NCBI RefSeq assembly: GCF_023155095.1
Contig: NZ_JAKNDA010000003.1
Span: forward strand, 354,068 to 418,067
Length of the DNA stretch: 64,000 bases
Direction: 5' to 3'
DNA from: Idiomarina aminovorans
GTDB taxonomy: Bacteria > Pseudomonadota > Gammaproteobacteria > Enterobacterales > Alteromonadaceae
The notes below the pieces were generated by a model, which saw nothing but the letters and a program-made list of their open reading frames with translations, searched no databases and was not told the DNA's origin. This document shows, one piece after another, positions 44,845 to 54,785 of this stretch. The translations under genes were made by a program, and so were the position numbers. Every line of letters begins with the position of its first letter. Position 1 is the first letter of the stretch.

Positions 44845-45337
44845 AGCCTTTATTGCAATGGGCAGTAATCTGGGTAAGCCGACAGACAACATTCTGTCGG
44901 CGTTAACGGCTCTGAATGAAGACCCCCGCTGGCAATTGTTGGCCTACTCATCGCTTTACGGCAGTAAGCCCATGGGGCCTCAGGATCAACCCGACTATGT
45001 TAATGCGGTTTGCTCGGTCAGCACCGGGTTAACCGCAGCGGCTCTGTTACAAGCCTTGCACGATATTGAAGACAGCTTTGGTCGCAAACGCCTGAGACAC
45101 TGGGGTGAGCGCAGTATTGACCTTGATCTGCTGCTTTTCGGTGATCAACAACATCAGTCCGAGCAGTTGAAGGTTCCACATCCCGGCTTATATGAGCGCA
45201 ACTTTGTACTGTACCCTTTAGCTGAACTAGAGGCTGACCAGCTTCTACCAAACGGAATTACGGTCAGACAACAAGCACAGACACTTACCGAAGACGGTTT
45301 AGACGTGATAATCTGTCAATCCGATATACTAATCTAA
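44831..45337 (+). CDS. folK: 2-amino-4-hydroxy-6-hydroxymethyldihydropteridine pyrophosphokinase
   Basis: FolK transfers pyrophosphate from ATP to the pterin alcohol in folate synthesis. The ATG at 44831 follows AAAGG and overlaps pcnB by 14 bases, giving 168 residues (E. coli 159). Motifs are FIAMGSNLGKPTDNI, SSLYGSKPMGPQDQPDYVNAV, and the signature RHWGERSIDLDLLLFGD with VPHPGLYERNFVLYPL. The upstream in-frame extension has no family match. It precedes panB by 18 bases. Confidence 0.96.
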   Translation: MTQHKAFIAMGSNLGKPTDNILSALTALNEDPRWQLLAYSSLYGSKPMGPQDQPDYVNAVCSVSTGLTAAALLQALHDIEDSFGRKRLRHWGERSIDLDLLLFGDQQHQSEQLKVPHPGLYERNFVLYPLAELEADQLLPNGITVRQQAQTLTEDGLDVIICQSDILI

Positions 45338-45355
45338 GACGGCTGAAGGTGCGTC

Positions 45356-46156
45356 ATGGCAACAACCAAAACCAGCATTGCAACATTACAAAAAATGAAA
45401 AAGGAAGGGATAAAAATAAGCTCCCTGACGGCCTACGATTCAAGCTTTGCCAAACTCATGACTGAACAGGGCGTCGACTTTATGTTAGTCGGTGACTCTC
45501 TGGGTAATGTTATACAGGGCAGGGACTCAACCGTACCGGTCACCACCGAGGATATGGTTTATCATACGCAGTGTGTTCGCCGTGGCGCCAGCAACGCTTT
45601 TGTCATTGCCGATATGCCCTTTATGACTTACAGCGCCCCGGAACAAGCCTACGAGGTTGCCGCTCGGTTAATGCAGGCCGGAGCGAACATGGTTAAACTG
45701 GAGGGTGGCCAATGGTTAGTCGAAACCATAGAAGGTTTAAAAACTCGGGGTATTCCGGTTTGTGCTCACCTTGGCTTACTGCCTCAGTCCGTCAATGTTC
45801 TGGGCGGTTATAAGGTGCAGGGTAAAGAACAACAGCAAGCCGACGACACTCTGAACCAGGCGCTGGCACTGGAAAAAGCAGGAGCTCAATTGCTTGTTTT
45901 GGAATGCGTGCCGGCGCCGCTTGGCAAACGTATTACCGAACAGCTATCCATTCCAACCATAGGTATTGGTGCAGGGCAGGATACCGACGGACAAATTCTG
46001 GTCATGCACGATATGCTCGGAATGAACAGTGACTACTTACCAAAGTTTGCTAAAAACTTTTTAGGCCAGGGTGGCTCCCTTGCCGATGCTTTCCGGTTGT
46101 ATGCTGAGCAAGTTCGTTCAGGTGAATTTCCAACGTCCGAGCACAGTTACCAATGA
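45356..46156 (+). CDS. panB: 3-methyl-2-oxobutanoate hydroxymethyltransferase
   Basis: PanB makes ketopantoate, the first dedicated step to pantothenate. The 266 residues (E. coli 264) show [20 protein letters not shown], the metal-site [65 protein letters not shown] and [18 protein letters not shown]. It overlaps panC by ATGA, so the two are translationally coupled. Confidence 0.98.
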   Translation: MATTKTSIATLQKMKKEGIKISSLTAYDSSFAKLMTEQGVDFMLVGDSLGNVIQGRDSTVPVTTEDMVYHTQCVRRGASNAFVIADMPFMTYSAPEQAYEVAARLMQAGANMVKLEGGQWLVETIEGLKTRGIPVCAHLGLLPQSVNVLGGYKVQGKEQQQADDTLNQALALEKAGAQLLVLECVPAPLGKRITEQLSIPTIGIGAGQDTDGQILVMHDMLGMNSDYLPKFAKNFLGQGGSLADAFRLYAEQVRSGEFPTSEHSYQ

Positions 46157-46998
46157 GAATTCTGAAATCACTTGCTGAATTAAGAAACTGGCGCCAGCAA
46201 CAGTCTGAAGTTGCTTTGGTACCCACCATGGGCAACCTGCACGATGGTCACCTGCAATTAGTGAAAACTGCGCTGGAGCGCTGCGATAATGTGGTCGTCA
46301 GTATTTTTGTGAACCCTATGCAATTTGGCGCGAACGAAGACCTCGACAGCTATCCCCGTACCTTAGAAGCCGACTGCCGGGCATTGGATGCCCTTGGGGT
46401 TGCTGCTGTATTTACGCCACAGATCAGTGACGTTTACCCACGCGGTCTCGATAAGCAGACCCGTATAGAAGTTCCCGGCATTAGCGATATTCTTTGTGGC
46501 GCCAGTCGTCCCGGGCATTTTACCGGTGTCGCGACCATTGTCTGCAAGCTATTTAATATGGTGCAGCCACAATTGGCTGTATTTGGTGAAAAAGACTATC
46601 AGCAGCTGCAAGTCATTCGCTTAATGACGCAAGACCTGAGTTTACCGGTGGAAGTATTAGGCACGCCCACTCAGCGTGAAACCAGTGGGCTGGCAATGAG
46701 TTCCCGCAATGGTTATTTGTCAGCTGAACAAAAGCAACAGGCGTCGGCGCTTTACCGCACGCTTGAAAAAACAAAAGCTGAGTTACGTTCAAATACTGAT
46801 TTTAAAGCACTGGAAAAAGCCGCAATTAACGACTTAACTGAAGCAGGTTTTGCCCCTGATTACTTCAGTATTCGTAATGCAAAAGACTTGCAGGAAGCCA
46901 CGCCCGAAGACTCTCAATGGGTGCTTCTGGCTGCCGCTTTCATGGGTGAAACGCGCTTGATTGATAACCTGCGGGTTACCAATAATAATGCTAAGTAA
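46153..46998 (+). CDS. panC: Pantoate-beta-alanine ligase
   Basis: PanC joins pantoate and beta-alanine using ATP to give pantothenate. The 281 residues (E. coli 283) show the nucleotide-binding [68 protein letters not shown] and the KMSKS-like [13 protein letters not shown]. The last eight bases overlap the convergent panP, whose predicted product supplies beta-alanine. Confidence 0.98.
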   Translation: MRILKSLAELRNWRQQQSEVALVPTMGNLHDGHLQLVKTALERCDNVVVSIFVNPMQFGANEDLDSYPRTLEADCRALDALGVAAVFTPQISDVYPRGLDKQTRIEVPGISDILCGASRPGHFTGVATIVCKLFNMVQPQLAVFGEKDYQQLQVIRLMTQDLSLPVEVLGTPTQRETSGLAMSSRNGYLSAEQKQQASALYRTLEKTKAELRSNTDFKALEKAAINDLTEAGFAPDYFSIRNAKDLQEATPEDSQWVLLAAAFMGETRLIDNLRVTNNNAK

Positions 46999-48640
46999 GC
47001 ATACCGAGTTCACGCATTTCGTTGTGTAGTGCACCTCTCAAGCTGGTAGCTTTCGCTGCAATTTTGCGTTGCTCATCTAAAACTTCCTGCAACATCTCGT
47101 CGGTTGTTAAAGGGTTTGCTAAAACGACCCGAAATACAACCGTCGGCTCGTGATGATACTGAGCAGGTGTTAACTTGGTTCGCGACACAAAAGACTGCCC
47201 GGTTTCACGCTGACGCTTCTGAATGTATCGCGTTAATGCGTTTAAGTGCGGTGTTAAGCGCGCCAGCTGTTGAGGCGTAGCTTTTTCAAGCACGGCTTTC
47301 ACCTTAGTCGGCACAAAGCGGTACGTTAAAATACAAAGCTCTGGCTCTGTAATCACCTCAAAATCGTCTTGCTCGGCAATTAAGCTGGAAAAATAACGGG
47401 CTTTATCAATACTGTTATTAATCAGTAGATCATAACCCCGGCGCCCTATAACGTGCATGGCCGAAAAGACCATCATCGCCATACCCGCCCGCGACCCTTC
47501 CATTGAGTGCGAACCTAAATCCTTAGAGCCCTGCCGAATAATATATTCAGCGTGATGTTCTATCGATTTAACCAGCGACGGGTTCTTAAACAACACCAGA
47601 CCCGCCCCCATGGGCACATACATTTGTTTATGAGCATCAATAGTAACGCTGTCTGCCCGCTCAATACCGGCCAATAACGGCCTATGTTGTTCGGACAATA
47701 GCGTCGCTCCCCCCCAGGCAGCATCAACATGAAAGTGAGCGTCCACTTCTTCTGCAACATCAGCCATATCCTCAAGCGGATCGATATGACCCGTTTCCGT
47801 TGTCCCGGCGACACCGACCAGCGCCAGCACCTTGCCCCCTTCTTGCGCAATGTGTTCGCAGGTTTTGCGCAGTTCATCAATGCGAATACGGTTATCGTTG
47901 TCAGTTGCCACCGACACTAAGTTTTTACGACCTATGCCAAGCACATCAGCGGCTTTGCTCAGTGAATAATGCCCCCGCTCAGACACTACCACGGTCAGTT
48001 TAGAGTAACCGTAGTGCTGTAAGCCTGCGGCTAAGCCATCCGCTGCAATACCAGAAAAATCGCCATCGGCTTGCAACAGTCGGTTACGCGCGACCCAAAG
48101 CGCCGTCATATTGGCTATGGTTCCGCCTGAGCAAAACGCCCCCAGAGAGTGTTGGGCACTGTGCATCCAGCGATTATAGAACGGCGCATCCTGTTGATAC
48201 ACCAGGTGATGCATCATACCGATAACATTACGCTCTAACGGCGTGAACGCCTTGGAGGTTTCAATTTTTACCAGATTCTGATTCAGCCCCACCATCAACT
48301 TAGCTAATGGCAGCAGGAAATACGGCAGGGCGGAGGTCATGTGACCAATAAAACGTGGCGATGCCGTATGCACTGAGTGCGCAACCAATTTACCCAACAG
48401 AAAGTCAGTGTGATCTGAAACAAATTGGGGTTCTTCCGGAATCTGCGATTTATCGAAGTCCTGTTCAATTTCCTGCAAAGGCTTCTCGCGGGCAACAATA
48501 TGCTGGCCCAGAAACCCCATCAGGTTTTCTGAAAGATGTTTTTCGATTTTACCTAACGTCGAATCAGGAGCCTCTGGTATGGTAAATATACGATACAGAG
48601 ATTCTTGGCTGACTTCCGCCATATCATTTTTGGGGCTCAA
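46991..48640 (-). CDS. panP: PLP-dependent aspartate 1-decarboxylase, PanP type
   Basis: This group II PLP decarboxylase of 549 residues fits the PanP family, which makes beta-alanine from aspartate in Vibrio and relatives that lack PanD. Motifs are FIGHMTSALPYFLLPL, FCSGGTIANMTALWVARNRL, AGTTETGHIDPLEDM, the cofactor Asp in HFHVDAAWGGA and the PLP lysine in VTIDAHKQMYVPMGAG. A strong AAGGAGG lies five bases before a TTG at 48640, directly after the previous stop. The position opposite panBC supports the call. A glutamate or other amino-acid decarboxylase is the alternative. Confidence 0.85.
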   Translation of the reverse strand: MSPKNDMAEVSQESLYRIFTIPEAPDSTLGKIEKHLSENLMGFLGQHIVAREKPLQEIEQDFDKSQIPEEPQFVSDHTDFLLGKLVAHSVHTASPRFIGHMTSALPYFLLPLAKLMVGLNQNLVKIETSKAFTPLERNVIGMMHHLVYQQDAPFYNRWMHSAQHSLGAFCSGGTIANMTALWVARNRLLQADGDFSGIAADGLAAGLQHYGYSKLTVVVSERGHYSLSKAADVLGIGRKNLVSVATDNDNRIRIDELRKTCEHIAQEGGKVLALVGVAGTTETGHIDPLEDMADVAEEVDAHFHVDAAWGGATLLSEQHRPLLAGIERADSVTIDAHKQMYVPMGAGLVLFKNPSLVKSIEHHAEYIIRQGSKDLGSHSMEGSRAGMAMMVFSAMHVIGRRGYDLLINNSIDKARYFSSLIAEQDDFEVITEPELCILTYRFVPTKVKAVLEKATPQQLARLTPHLNALTRYIQKRQRETGQSFVSRTKLTPAQYHHEPTVVFRVVLANPLTTDEMLQEVLDEQRKIAAKATSLRGALHNEMRELGMLT

Positions 48641-49315
48641 TCAGGCCTCCTTAGATAAGTTTGCATGCAGTTGCCATAACGCCTGACCACTGTTTTTATA
48701 TTTACGTTCAAACGGTGTTATTGGCTCTGCTTCGTCGGCCAACAGCGAAATATCGGCATGATGTCCGCTCACCTTAAGTGCCTGAGCCACTTCAAGCAAG
48801 TACAGGCTCCAGTTTGAACGCAATTGCAATTCGCCGCCCAGCACAACAACCTCTTTCCACACTGGGCTACCATGCCAGCGACGCGCTAAATGGGCAGATT
48901 TAGGCCAGGGATTAGGATAGAAAATACAATGCTTCTGTAGTTGCCAGCTCGCCCGTGTTGCCAGTCGCCAAAAGTCATTCAAATCGGCACGGACAACCCA
49001 ATAACGCTGGCCATTGTCACTGGTTTGATAGTGGCTATGGCGTTCCACCCGATGCGCCGATTTATCCACGCCGATGACCATAGCCCGGGGGTGAAGCTCT
49101 GCCAGTTGCGCGGTACTTTCTCCTACCCCACAGCAAGAATCCAGAATAACCGGCCCGCCCCAGCTTTTAACCTGCTCATTGATTTCATCAAAGGCCTGCT
49201 GGTTATGCGCTTGTATCGGCTTTAAGAAATCGCTTTTTAAATGACGGCGAACCACCGCTTCGGTGTCCTCATGCGGTCCATTCTGATTCGTTGTTACCGG
49301 TCGGGCTTGATGCAT
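48641..49315 (-). CDS. TrmB-like SAM-dependent methyltransferase
   Basis: The 224-residue protein has a class I methyltransferase fold related to tRNA (guanine-N7) methyltransferase TrmB. It shows motif I as ILDSCCGVGESTAQLAELHP, motif II as VIGVDKSAHRVERH and the TrmB-like catalytic block IFYPNPWPKSAHLARRWHG. Canonical TrmB has FFPDPW and a GxGxG motif I; here Asp becomes Asn and motif I has CCGVGES. It may be a TrmB paralog with another substrate. It overlaps the ABC permease stop by TGATG and ends one base before the panP start. Confidence 0.8.
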   Translation of the reverse strand: MHQARPVTTNQNGPHEDTEAVVRRHLKSDFLKPIQAHNQQAFDEINEQVKSWGGPVILDSCCGVGESTAQLAELHPRAMVIGVDKSAHRVERHSHYQTSDNGQRYWVVRADLNDFWRLATRASWQLQKHCIFYPNPWPKSAHLARRWHGSPVWKEVVVLGGELQLRSNWSLYLLEVAQALKVSGHHADISLLADEAEPITPFERKYKNSGQALWQLHANLSKEA

Positions 49316-50103
49316 CAGGAACGAATCCCTATGCCTTTATCCAGAATATAATAAGCCGCTGCAAAAAAGAGAATATTGAAGCCAACCAGCACCGATACAG
49401 CAATTCCAATGCCAACGTCGGACTGGCCTAAAAAGCCATAACGGAAACCATTAACCATATACAGCACAGGGTTTACCATTGAAACCTTTTGCCAGAATTC
49501 AGGCAACAGGCTGACAGAATAAAACACTCCGCCTAAATACGTCAGCGGTGTGAGCACAAAGGTCGGCACAATAGAAATATCGTCAAAGGTTTTACCGTAA
49601 ACCGCGTTAATCAGCCCACCCAGACAAAATAAGGTGGAGGTTAAAATGACGGTTAATATGACATAGCCAATATGAGCAATCTGAATCTCTTCCACAAAGA
49701 AGAAAGACACGCAGGTGACAATAACGGCCACAATAAGCGCTCTTGCCATACCGCCTCCCACATAGCCCGCAATAATAACGGCAGTAGGTACCGGCGACAC
49801 CAGCATTTCTTCAATGTTACGTTGAAACTTAGCGCTGAAAAACGATGAAGCAACATTCGAGTAGGAATTGGTAATAACCGACATCATAATAAGACCCGGC
49901 ACAATGAACTCCATGTAGCCAACGCCGCTCATTTCGCCAATCCGTTCTCCGACAATGCTACCGAAAATAACGAAGTAGAGCGTCATGGTAATAGCTGGCG
50001 GCACCAAAGTCTGTACCCAAATGCGCAGAAACCGGGTGCACTCTTTAATCCAGATGGTCTTTAGTGCGATAAAGTTAGCTGTGGAATGACTCATTTCGCT
50101 CAT
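49315..50103 (-). CDS. yadH: ABC-2 type transporter permease, YadH family
   Basis: The 262-residue inner-membrane protein has about six helices and the ABC-2 permease layout: WIKECTRFLRIWVQTLVPPA at the start, YMEFIVPGLIMMSVI, then TFVLTPLTYLGGVFYSVSLL and VNPVLYMVNGFRYGFLG. E. coli YadH has 256 residues. It overlaps the ATPase gene by four bases, forming a two-gene transporter. The substrate is unknown; ABC-2 systems often export drugs, lipids or polysaccharides. Confidence 0.92.
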   Translation of the reverse strand: MSEMSHSTANFIALKTIWIKECTRFLRIWVQTLVPPAITMTLYFVIFGSIVGERIGEMSGVGYMEFIVPGLIMMSVITNSYSNVASSFFSAKFQRNIEEMLVSPVPTAVIIAGYVGGGMARALIVAVIVTCVSFFFVEEIQIAHIGYVILTVILTSTLFCLGGLINAVYGKTFDDISIVPTFVLTPLTYLGGVFYSVSLLPEFWQKVSMVNPVLYMVNGFRYGFLGQSDVGIGIAVSVLVGFNILFFAAAYYILDKGIGIRS

Positions 50104-51029
50104 TTTGCTCTCTCCTGCTGACGTCCCTGCTCTACTAAAGAAACAAACAGCTCCTCTAAACGGTTCGCTTTATTACGCATCGACAATACTTTTACTTTTT
50201 GCGCTGAGAGCTGCTCGAATACCGCATTCAATCCGGCGTCCTTATCAACCTCAACTTCCAGCGTGTGTTCGTCGGTCCAGCGATGGTTAAAGTCATTAAT
50301 CTCTGCGCCGTTATTGCCCGGCTCAAGATCCAGAATAAAGGTCTCCCGGCTTAACTGCGTCAACAAACGCTTCATTGAGGTATTTTCTATAATTCGCCCA
50401 CTGTCAATAATGCCAATATTGCGACACAAGGTTTCCGCTTCTTCCAGGTAATGCGTGGTCAGAATAATGGTAATACCCTGTTGGTTTATCTTAGTCAGGT
50501 AGTCCCACATGGAACGGCGCAGTTCAATATCAACACCAGCCGTTGGCTCATCAAGAATCAACAGCTTAGGTTCATGCAACAGTGCACGGGCAATCATCAA
50601 ACGACGTTTCATGCCCCCCGACAGTGACCTTGCCGGCCCATCGCGTTTATCCCACAAGCCTAACTGCTTTAAATATTTCTCGGAGCGTTCTTTCGCCAGG
50701 GGTCTGGGTACTCCGTAATACCCGGCCTGATTCACCACAATTTGCTGAACCGTTTCAAATTGATTGAAGTTAAACTCCTGAGGTACCAGCCCAATTTGGC
50801 GCTTTAGATCGGTAAGCTGCGTATCTAAGTCGTAACCAAACACTTTCACCGAGCCCGAGGTCTTATTCACCAACGAAGAAATAATACCAATGGTGGTTGA
50901 TTTACCGGCTCCGTTAGGACCCAGAAGTGCATAAAAATCACCTTCTTCAACCACTAAATTGATACCTTTCAAGGCTTCAAAACCGCCCCGGTATGTCTTA
51001 CGCAAGTTTTCAATTTCTAACGCTTTCAT
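50100..51029 (-). CDS. yadG: ABC transporter ATP-binding protein, YadG family
   Basis: The 309-residue ATPase (E. coli YadG 308) has Walker A LLGPNGAGKSTTIGII, the Q-loop VPQEFNFNQFET, the signature LSGGMKRRLMIARALLHEP, Walker B KLLILDEPTAGVDIELRR and the switch His in LTTHYLEEAE. A C-terminal domain of about 90 residues follows, as in other ABC-2 ATPases. It works with the YadH permease. It starts eight bases after ubiX, so mpl-ubiX-yadG-yadH may be one transcript. Confidence 0.94.
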   Translation of the reverse strand: MKALEIENLRKTYRGGFEALKGINLVVEEGDFYALLGPNGAGKSTTIGIISSLVNKTSGSVKVFGYDLDTQLTDLKRQIGLVPQEFNFNQFETVQQIVVNQAGYYGVPRPLAKERSEKYLKQLGLWDKRDGPARSLSGGMKRRLMIARALLHEPKLLILDEPTAGVDIELRRSMWDYLTKINQQGITIILTTHYLEEAETLCRNIGIIDSGRIIENTSMKRLLTQLSRETFILDLEPGNNGAEINDFNHRWTDEHTLEVEVDKDAGLNAVFEQLSAQKVKVLSMRNKANRLEELFVSLVEQGRQQERAK

Positions 51030-51037
51030 AACTATTT

Positions 51038-51658
51038 TTATGACTCCTTTCCATAACCCCAGCGGCTGACCAAGCTCTGCTCAAGGCCTAGGTGGTCTAA
51101 AATTCTGGCTACCATAAAATCGATGAGATCATCGATGCTTTCAGGTTCATGATAGAAACCCGGCGCTGCCGGCATTATGGTGACGCCTTGCTGACTTAAC
51201 TGCAGCATATTCTGTAAATGAATCGTCGAAAGCGGAGACTCTCTGGGCACTAAAATCAGTTGCCCGCGCTCCTTCAGTACGACATCCGCGGCTCGCTCGA
51301 TCAATGTGTTACTGCTACCGTGGGCAATTGACGACAAAGTACTGGTTGAACAAGGGCAAACCACCATTTTGGCAGGCGCAGCTGAACCCGATGCAACCGG
51401 CGAAAACCACTCTTCTTTGCCGTACACTTTAAGCTGTTCGGCACCCACCGAGAAATGCTTACGTAGCATAGCAGCAGCTTTTTCAGGAGCAGCCGGAATT
51501 TGCATATTCTGCTCGGTAGCCAGTACCACACGAGCCGCACTTGAAACCAACAGCAGTACTTGTTGATCCTGATCAAGTAAGCATTGTAACAAACGCAACG
51601 CATAAGGGGCACCCGAGGCGCCGGTTATCGCAACGGTGATTCTATTGTCGGCTTTCAT
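51038..51658 (-). CDS. ubiX: Flavin prenyltransferase UbiX
   Basis: UbiX adds a dimethylallyl group to FMN to make the prenylated flavin cofactor used by UbiD in ubiquinone synthesis. The 206 residues (E. coli 189) show [54 protein letters not shown], the [17 protein letters not shown] segment and [16 protein letters not shown]. The ATG overlaps the mpl stop. Confidence 0.96.
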   Translation of the reverse strand: MKADNRITVAITGASGAPYALRLLQCLLDQDQQVLLLVSSAARVVLATEQNMQIPAAPEKAAAMLRKHFSVGAEQLKVYGKEEWFSPVASGSAAPAKMVVCPCSTSTLSSIAHGSSNTLIERAADVVLKERGQLILVPRESPLSTIHLQNMLQLSQQGVTIMPAAPGFYHEPESIDDLIDFMVARILDHLGLEQSLVSRWGYGKES

Positions 51659-53019
51659 TGCTCGGCTCCTGTGTGATCCAGTTTTTGCAGCGCTTTAAGA
51701 AAACGCGGATGCAGACCGTCGAAACTGCCGTTACTCATAATTAGCACGGAATCGCCCTCGTTCACTTCAGTGATCAACTCGGCAAGTAAATCATCGGTTG
51801 ATTCAAATACATGAGCGTTCGGCATTTTTTCAGCCAACCGCCATTTCAAGCCTTCCGGTTGCAGCACAAAAATGTCGTCGGCACCGTTTAACGCTTCCGC
51901 CAGCGTGTCGCTGTGCACACCCATTTTCATGGTATTTGACCGGGGCTCCAGTACCGCAATAATACGACGCTCAGGCTGATGCTGCCGTAAGCCGGAAACC
52001 GTTGTTTTTATTGCACTGGGGTGATGGGCAAAGTCATCAAAAACTTTCACGCCATGATGCTCACCCAGCAACTCCATACGTCGTTTAGGACTTTTAAACC
52101 GGAACAGTGCCTGCGCACTCTGCTCCGCTTTAATACCAACATGGGCCGCCGCGATTATCGCCATCATGGCATTATTAACGTTATGAAGCCCCAGCACATC
52201 CCAGCTCACCTGTGCAACACACTCCCTCTGGTAATACACTTCAAATTCAGTACCATCAGCTTTCAACAACTTTGCCTGCCACTCACCCTGCTCTCCCATC
52301 CGCACCACCGGGCTCCAGCAACCTTTCTCAAGAGCCTCGTTCAGCGCAGCATCGTTATTGGGCAAAATCACCTGACCGGTATCGGGAACGACCCGCAGCA
52401 AATGTGAAAATTGTCGTTGAATAGCGGCTAAGTCCGGGAAGATGTCGGCATGATCAAATTCCAGATTATTCAGAATTAAGGTGTCCGGAGCGTAGTGTAC
52501 AAATTTGGAGCGCTTATCAAAAAACGCTGTATCGTATTCGTCGGCTTCAATAACAAAGAAGTTTGAATCGGTTAAACGTGCACTGACCGGGAAATTACCC
52601 GGTACACCGCCAATCATAAAACCGGGATCAAAGCCGTTATCCTGCAAAATCCAGCTCAGCATACTGGCCGTAGTCGTTTTACCATGGGTTCCGGCAACCG
52701 CCAGTACCCAGCGTTGAGTCAGCACATTATCGTGCAGCCACTGCGCGCCTGAAACATAGGGAATACGCTCACGTAAAACCGCCTCCACCTCATCGTTGCC
52801 ACGGCTTAACGCGTTGCCAATAACGACAAGATCAGGGCGCGGCTTCAAGTTATCCTGAGAGTACCCCTGCATTAATCCAATACCGAGATTTTCCAGTTGC
52901 GTGCTCATAGGCGGGTAGACTTGGGCATCGGACCCAGTGACATGGTGCCCTAATTGCTGTGCAATAGCGGCAACGCCCCCCATAAAAGTACCGCAAATAC
53001 CAACGATATGAATGTGCAT
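51655..53019 (-). CDS. mpl: UDP-MurNAc:L-alanyl-gamma-D-glutamyl-mDAP ligase
   Basis: Mpl attaches recycled murein tripeptide to UDP-MurNAc, bypassing MurC, MurD and MurE. The 454 residues (E. coli 457) show [20 protein letters not shown], the ATP loop [62 protein letters not shown] and [13 protein letters not shown]. This is the Mpl pattern rather than MurC (note GTFMGG). It is divergent from fbp across 150 bases and overlaps ubiX. Confidence 0.96.
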   Translation of the reverse strand: MHIHIVGICGTFMGGVAAIAQQLGHHVTGSDAQVYPPMSTQLENLGIGLMQGYSQDNLKPRPDLVVIGNALSRGNDEVEAVLRERIPYVSGAQWLHDNVLTQRWVLAVAGTHGKTTTASMLSWILQDNGFDPGFMIGGVPGNFPVSARLTDSNFFVIEADEYDTAFFDKRSKFVHYAPDTLILNNLEFDHADIFPDLAAIQRQFSHLLRVVPDTGQVILPNNDAALNEALEKGCWSPVVRMGEQGEWQAKLLKADGTEFEVYYQRECVAQVSWDVLGLHNVNNAMMAIIAAAHVGIKAEQSAQALFRFKSPKRRMELLGEHHGVKVFDDFAHHPSAIKTTVSGLRQHQPERRIIAVLEPRSNTMKMGVHSDTLAEALNGADDIFVLQPEGLKWRLAEKMPNAHVFESTDDLLAELITEVNEGDSVLIMSNGSFDGLHPRFLKALQKLDHTGAEQ

Positions 53020-53169
53020 GCGTTATCCAAATCCGTTCCCTTAAAAAATATCGAAAGTGTACCACCGTCGTCACTGACAAGCAGGATTTTTAGCAAAAAA
53101 TAAGGTATCATTTGGGTTCTCTGAACATACATTTGTAAGCATCCAACAACCAGAGCTGCAGGAACTTTC

Positions 53170-54153
53170 ATGAAACGTTTATTACCAACACTGAGAGCGG
53201 ATCAAACCAGCGAGTCGCTTGTCTCTGTTATTAACACCATTCAAATTGCAGCCAAGGAAATCTCTTTCCGTCTGCATCAGGGCGCATTAGCCGGTGTATT
53301 AGGCTCCTCACTGGATGAAAATATTCAGGGAGAAACTCAGAAAAAACTCGATATTGTTTCCAACCAGTTGTTAAAAACTCTGTTGCTGGAATCACCTAAC
53401 GTTCATGCGGTAGCCTCTGAAGAGGAAGACTCCATCGTCGAAAGTCCCAACTCAGGACATTATCTGGTCGCGTTCGATCCACTCGACGGCAGCTCTAATA
53501 TCGATATTAACGGTGGTGTTGGTACTATTTTCTCTATTCTGCGCAAGCCTGAAGGCGAACAAACCAGCGAAAACATGTTCTTGCAGCCCGGTAAAGCGCA
53601 GATTGCTGCTGGCTATGTATTGTATGGCCCGTCGACCATGCTGGTCATGACCACCGGTAAGGCTGTTCGTATCTACACATTGGATCAAACGGTGGGTGAG
53701 TTCTTACTGACCCATGAGAAAGCGGAAATTCCGAGAGACACCAAAGAGTTCGCGATTAATATGTCGAACCGGCGTCACTGGGCTGACCCAATTCAAGCTT
53801 ACATTAGTGACTTGCTGGACGGCGAAGAAGGCCCTCGCGGCAAGAACTTTAATATGCGCTGGAATGCCGCGATGGTTTCCGACGTACACCGGGTAATGTC
53901 CCGTGGTGGTTTATTCACTTACCCGTGGGATGCCCGCAAACCGGAAAAGCCCTTTAAATTACGGCTTTTATACGAAGTTGCGCCAATGTCTATGCTGGTT
54001 GAAAAAGCAGGCGGTAAAGCTACCGATGGCTACAACCGCTTAATGGACATTGTGCCTGAGCACATTCACCAGCGGGTCCCTGTAATTATGGGGTCAGCAA
54101 ACGAAGTGGATATGTGCATGGAATACCATAAGCAACATCCCAAACCTTATTAG
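53170..54153 (+). CDS. fbp: Fructose-1,6-bisphosphatase class I
   Basis: Fbp removes the 1-phosphate of fructose 1,6-bisphosphate in gluconeogenesis. The 327 residues (E. coli 332) show [24 protein letters not shown], the metal site [56 protein letters not shown] and [11 protein letters not shown]. It faces mpl across a 150-base gap in which I could not pick a convincing promoter. Confidence 0.97.
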   Translation: MKRLLPTLRADQTSESLVSVINTIQIAAKEISFRLHQGALAGVLGSSLDENIQGETQKKLDIVSNQLLKTLLLESPNVHAVASEEEDSIVESPNSGHYLVAFDPLDGSSNIDINGGVGTIFSILRKPEGEQTSENMFLQPGKAQIAAGYVLYGPSTMLVMTTGKAVRIYTLDQTVGEFLLTHEKAEIPRDTKEFAINMSNRRHWADPIQAYISDLLDGEEGPRGKNFNMRWNAAMVSDVHRVMSRGGLFTYPWDARKPEKPFKLRLLYEVAPMSMLVEKAGGKATDGYNRLMDIVPEHIHQRVPVIMGSANEVDMCMEYHKQHPKPY

Positions 54154-54166
54154 ACGGATATCGATA

Positions 54167-54194
54167 TTGCGTGAGTAGCCTAAGCCGCTATAAT
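54167..54194 (+). promoter_or_regulatory. ppa promoter
   Basis: TTGCGT (54167-54172) and a perfect TATAAT (54189-54194) are separated by 16 bases. The predicted start near 54201 leaves a leader of about 45 bases before the ppa ATG. Confidence 0.65.
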
Positions 54195-54245
54195 CGCGCA
54201 GTATCTTTTTTATTTTATTATTTCATTAATACGGCAGGAAGTACT

Positions 54246-54776
54246 ATGAGCTTAGGAAATGTCACTGCAGGCGCTAACATGCCTGAAGAAGTTAACGTCA
54301 TTATCGAAATACCGGCCAATGCCGACCCGATTAAATACGAAGTGGATAAAGACACCGGTACGCTATGGGTTGACCGCTTTATGGCAACCGCCATGTTCTA
54401 TCCGGCCAACTATGGGTTTGTTAACGAAACGCTGTCACTGGATGGTGACCCGGTAGATGTGTTAGTGCCCACCCCATATCCGTTACAAGCCGGTTCTGTG
54501 ATTAAATGCCGTCCGGTTGGTGTATTAAAAATGACTGACGAGTCCGGCGAAGATGCAAAAGTTATCGCGGTTCCGGTCAGTAAGCTGACCAAAGAATATG
54601 ACCACATTAACGATGTTAATGACCTGCCAGAGTTGCTGAAAGCTCAAATTACTCACTTCTTCGAACGCTACAAAGAGCTTGAAAAAGGTAAGTGGGTGAA
54701 AGTTGACGGTTGGGGCGATGCCGCTGCTGCAAAAGAAGAAATTGTGTCGTCTTTTGAACGTGCAAAAAAAGCGTAA
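54246..54776 (+). CDS. ppa: Inorganic pyrophosphatase, family I
   Basis: Ppa hydrolyses pyrophosphate and pulls biosynthetic reactions forward. The ATG at 54246 follows AGGAAG and gives 176 residues, the same length as E. coli Ppa. The frame extends upstream over the promoter, which rules out the longer start. Motifs are [30 protein letters not shown], the signature DGDPVDVLV and [20 protein letters not shown]. The ABC genes start ten bases after its stop. Confidence 0.97.
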   Translation: MSLGNVTAGANMPEEVNVIIEIPANADPIKYEVDKDTGTLWVDRFMATAMFYPANYGFVNETLSLDGDPVDVLVPTPYPLQAGSVIKCRPVGVLKMTDESGEDAKVIAVPVSKLTKEYDHINDVNDLPELLKAQITHFFERYKELEKGKWVKVDGWGDAAAAKEEIVSSFERAKKA

Positions 54777-54785
54777 GTTAACCTA

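Noticed and set aside
52021..52407. 128-codon plus-strand frame inside mpl
   Set aside because: It is a shadow frame with no ribosome site or domain.
53020..53169. Promoters in the mpl-fbp divergent region
   Set aside because: TATCAT and TACACT-like elements occur but no -35 partner lies at proper spacing, so none is listed.
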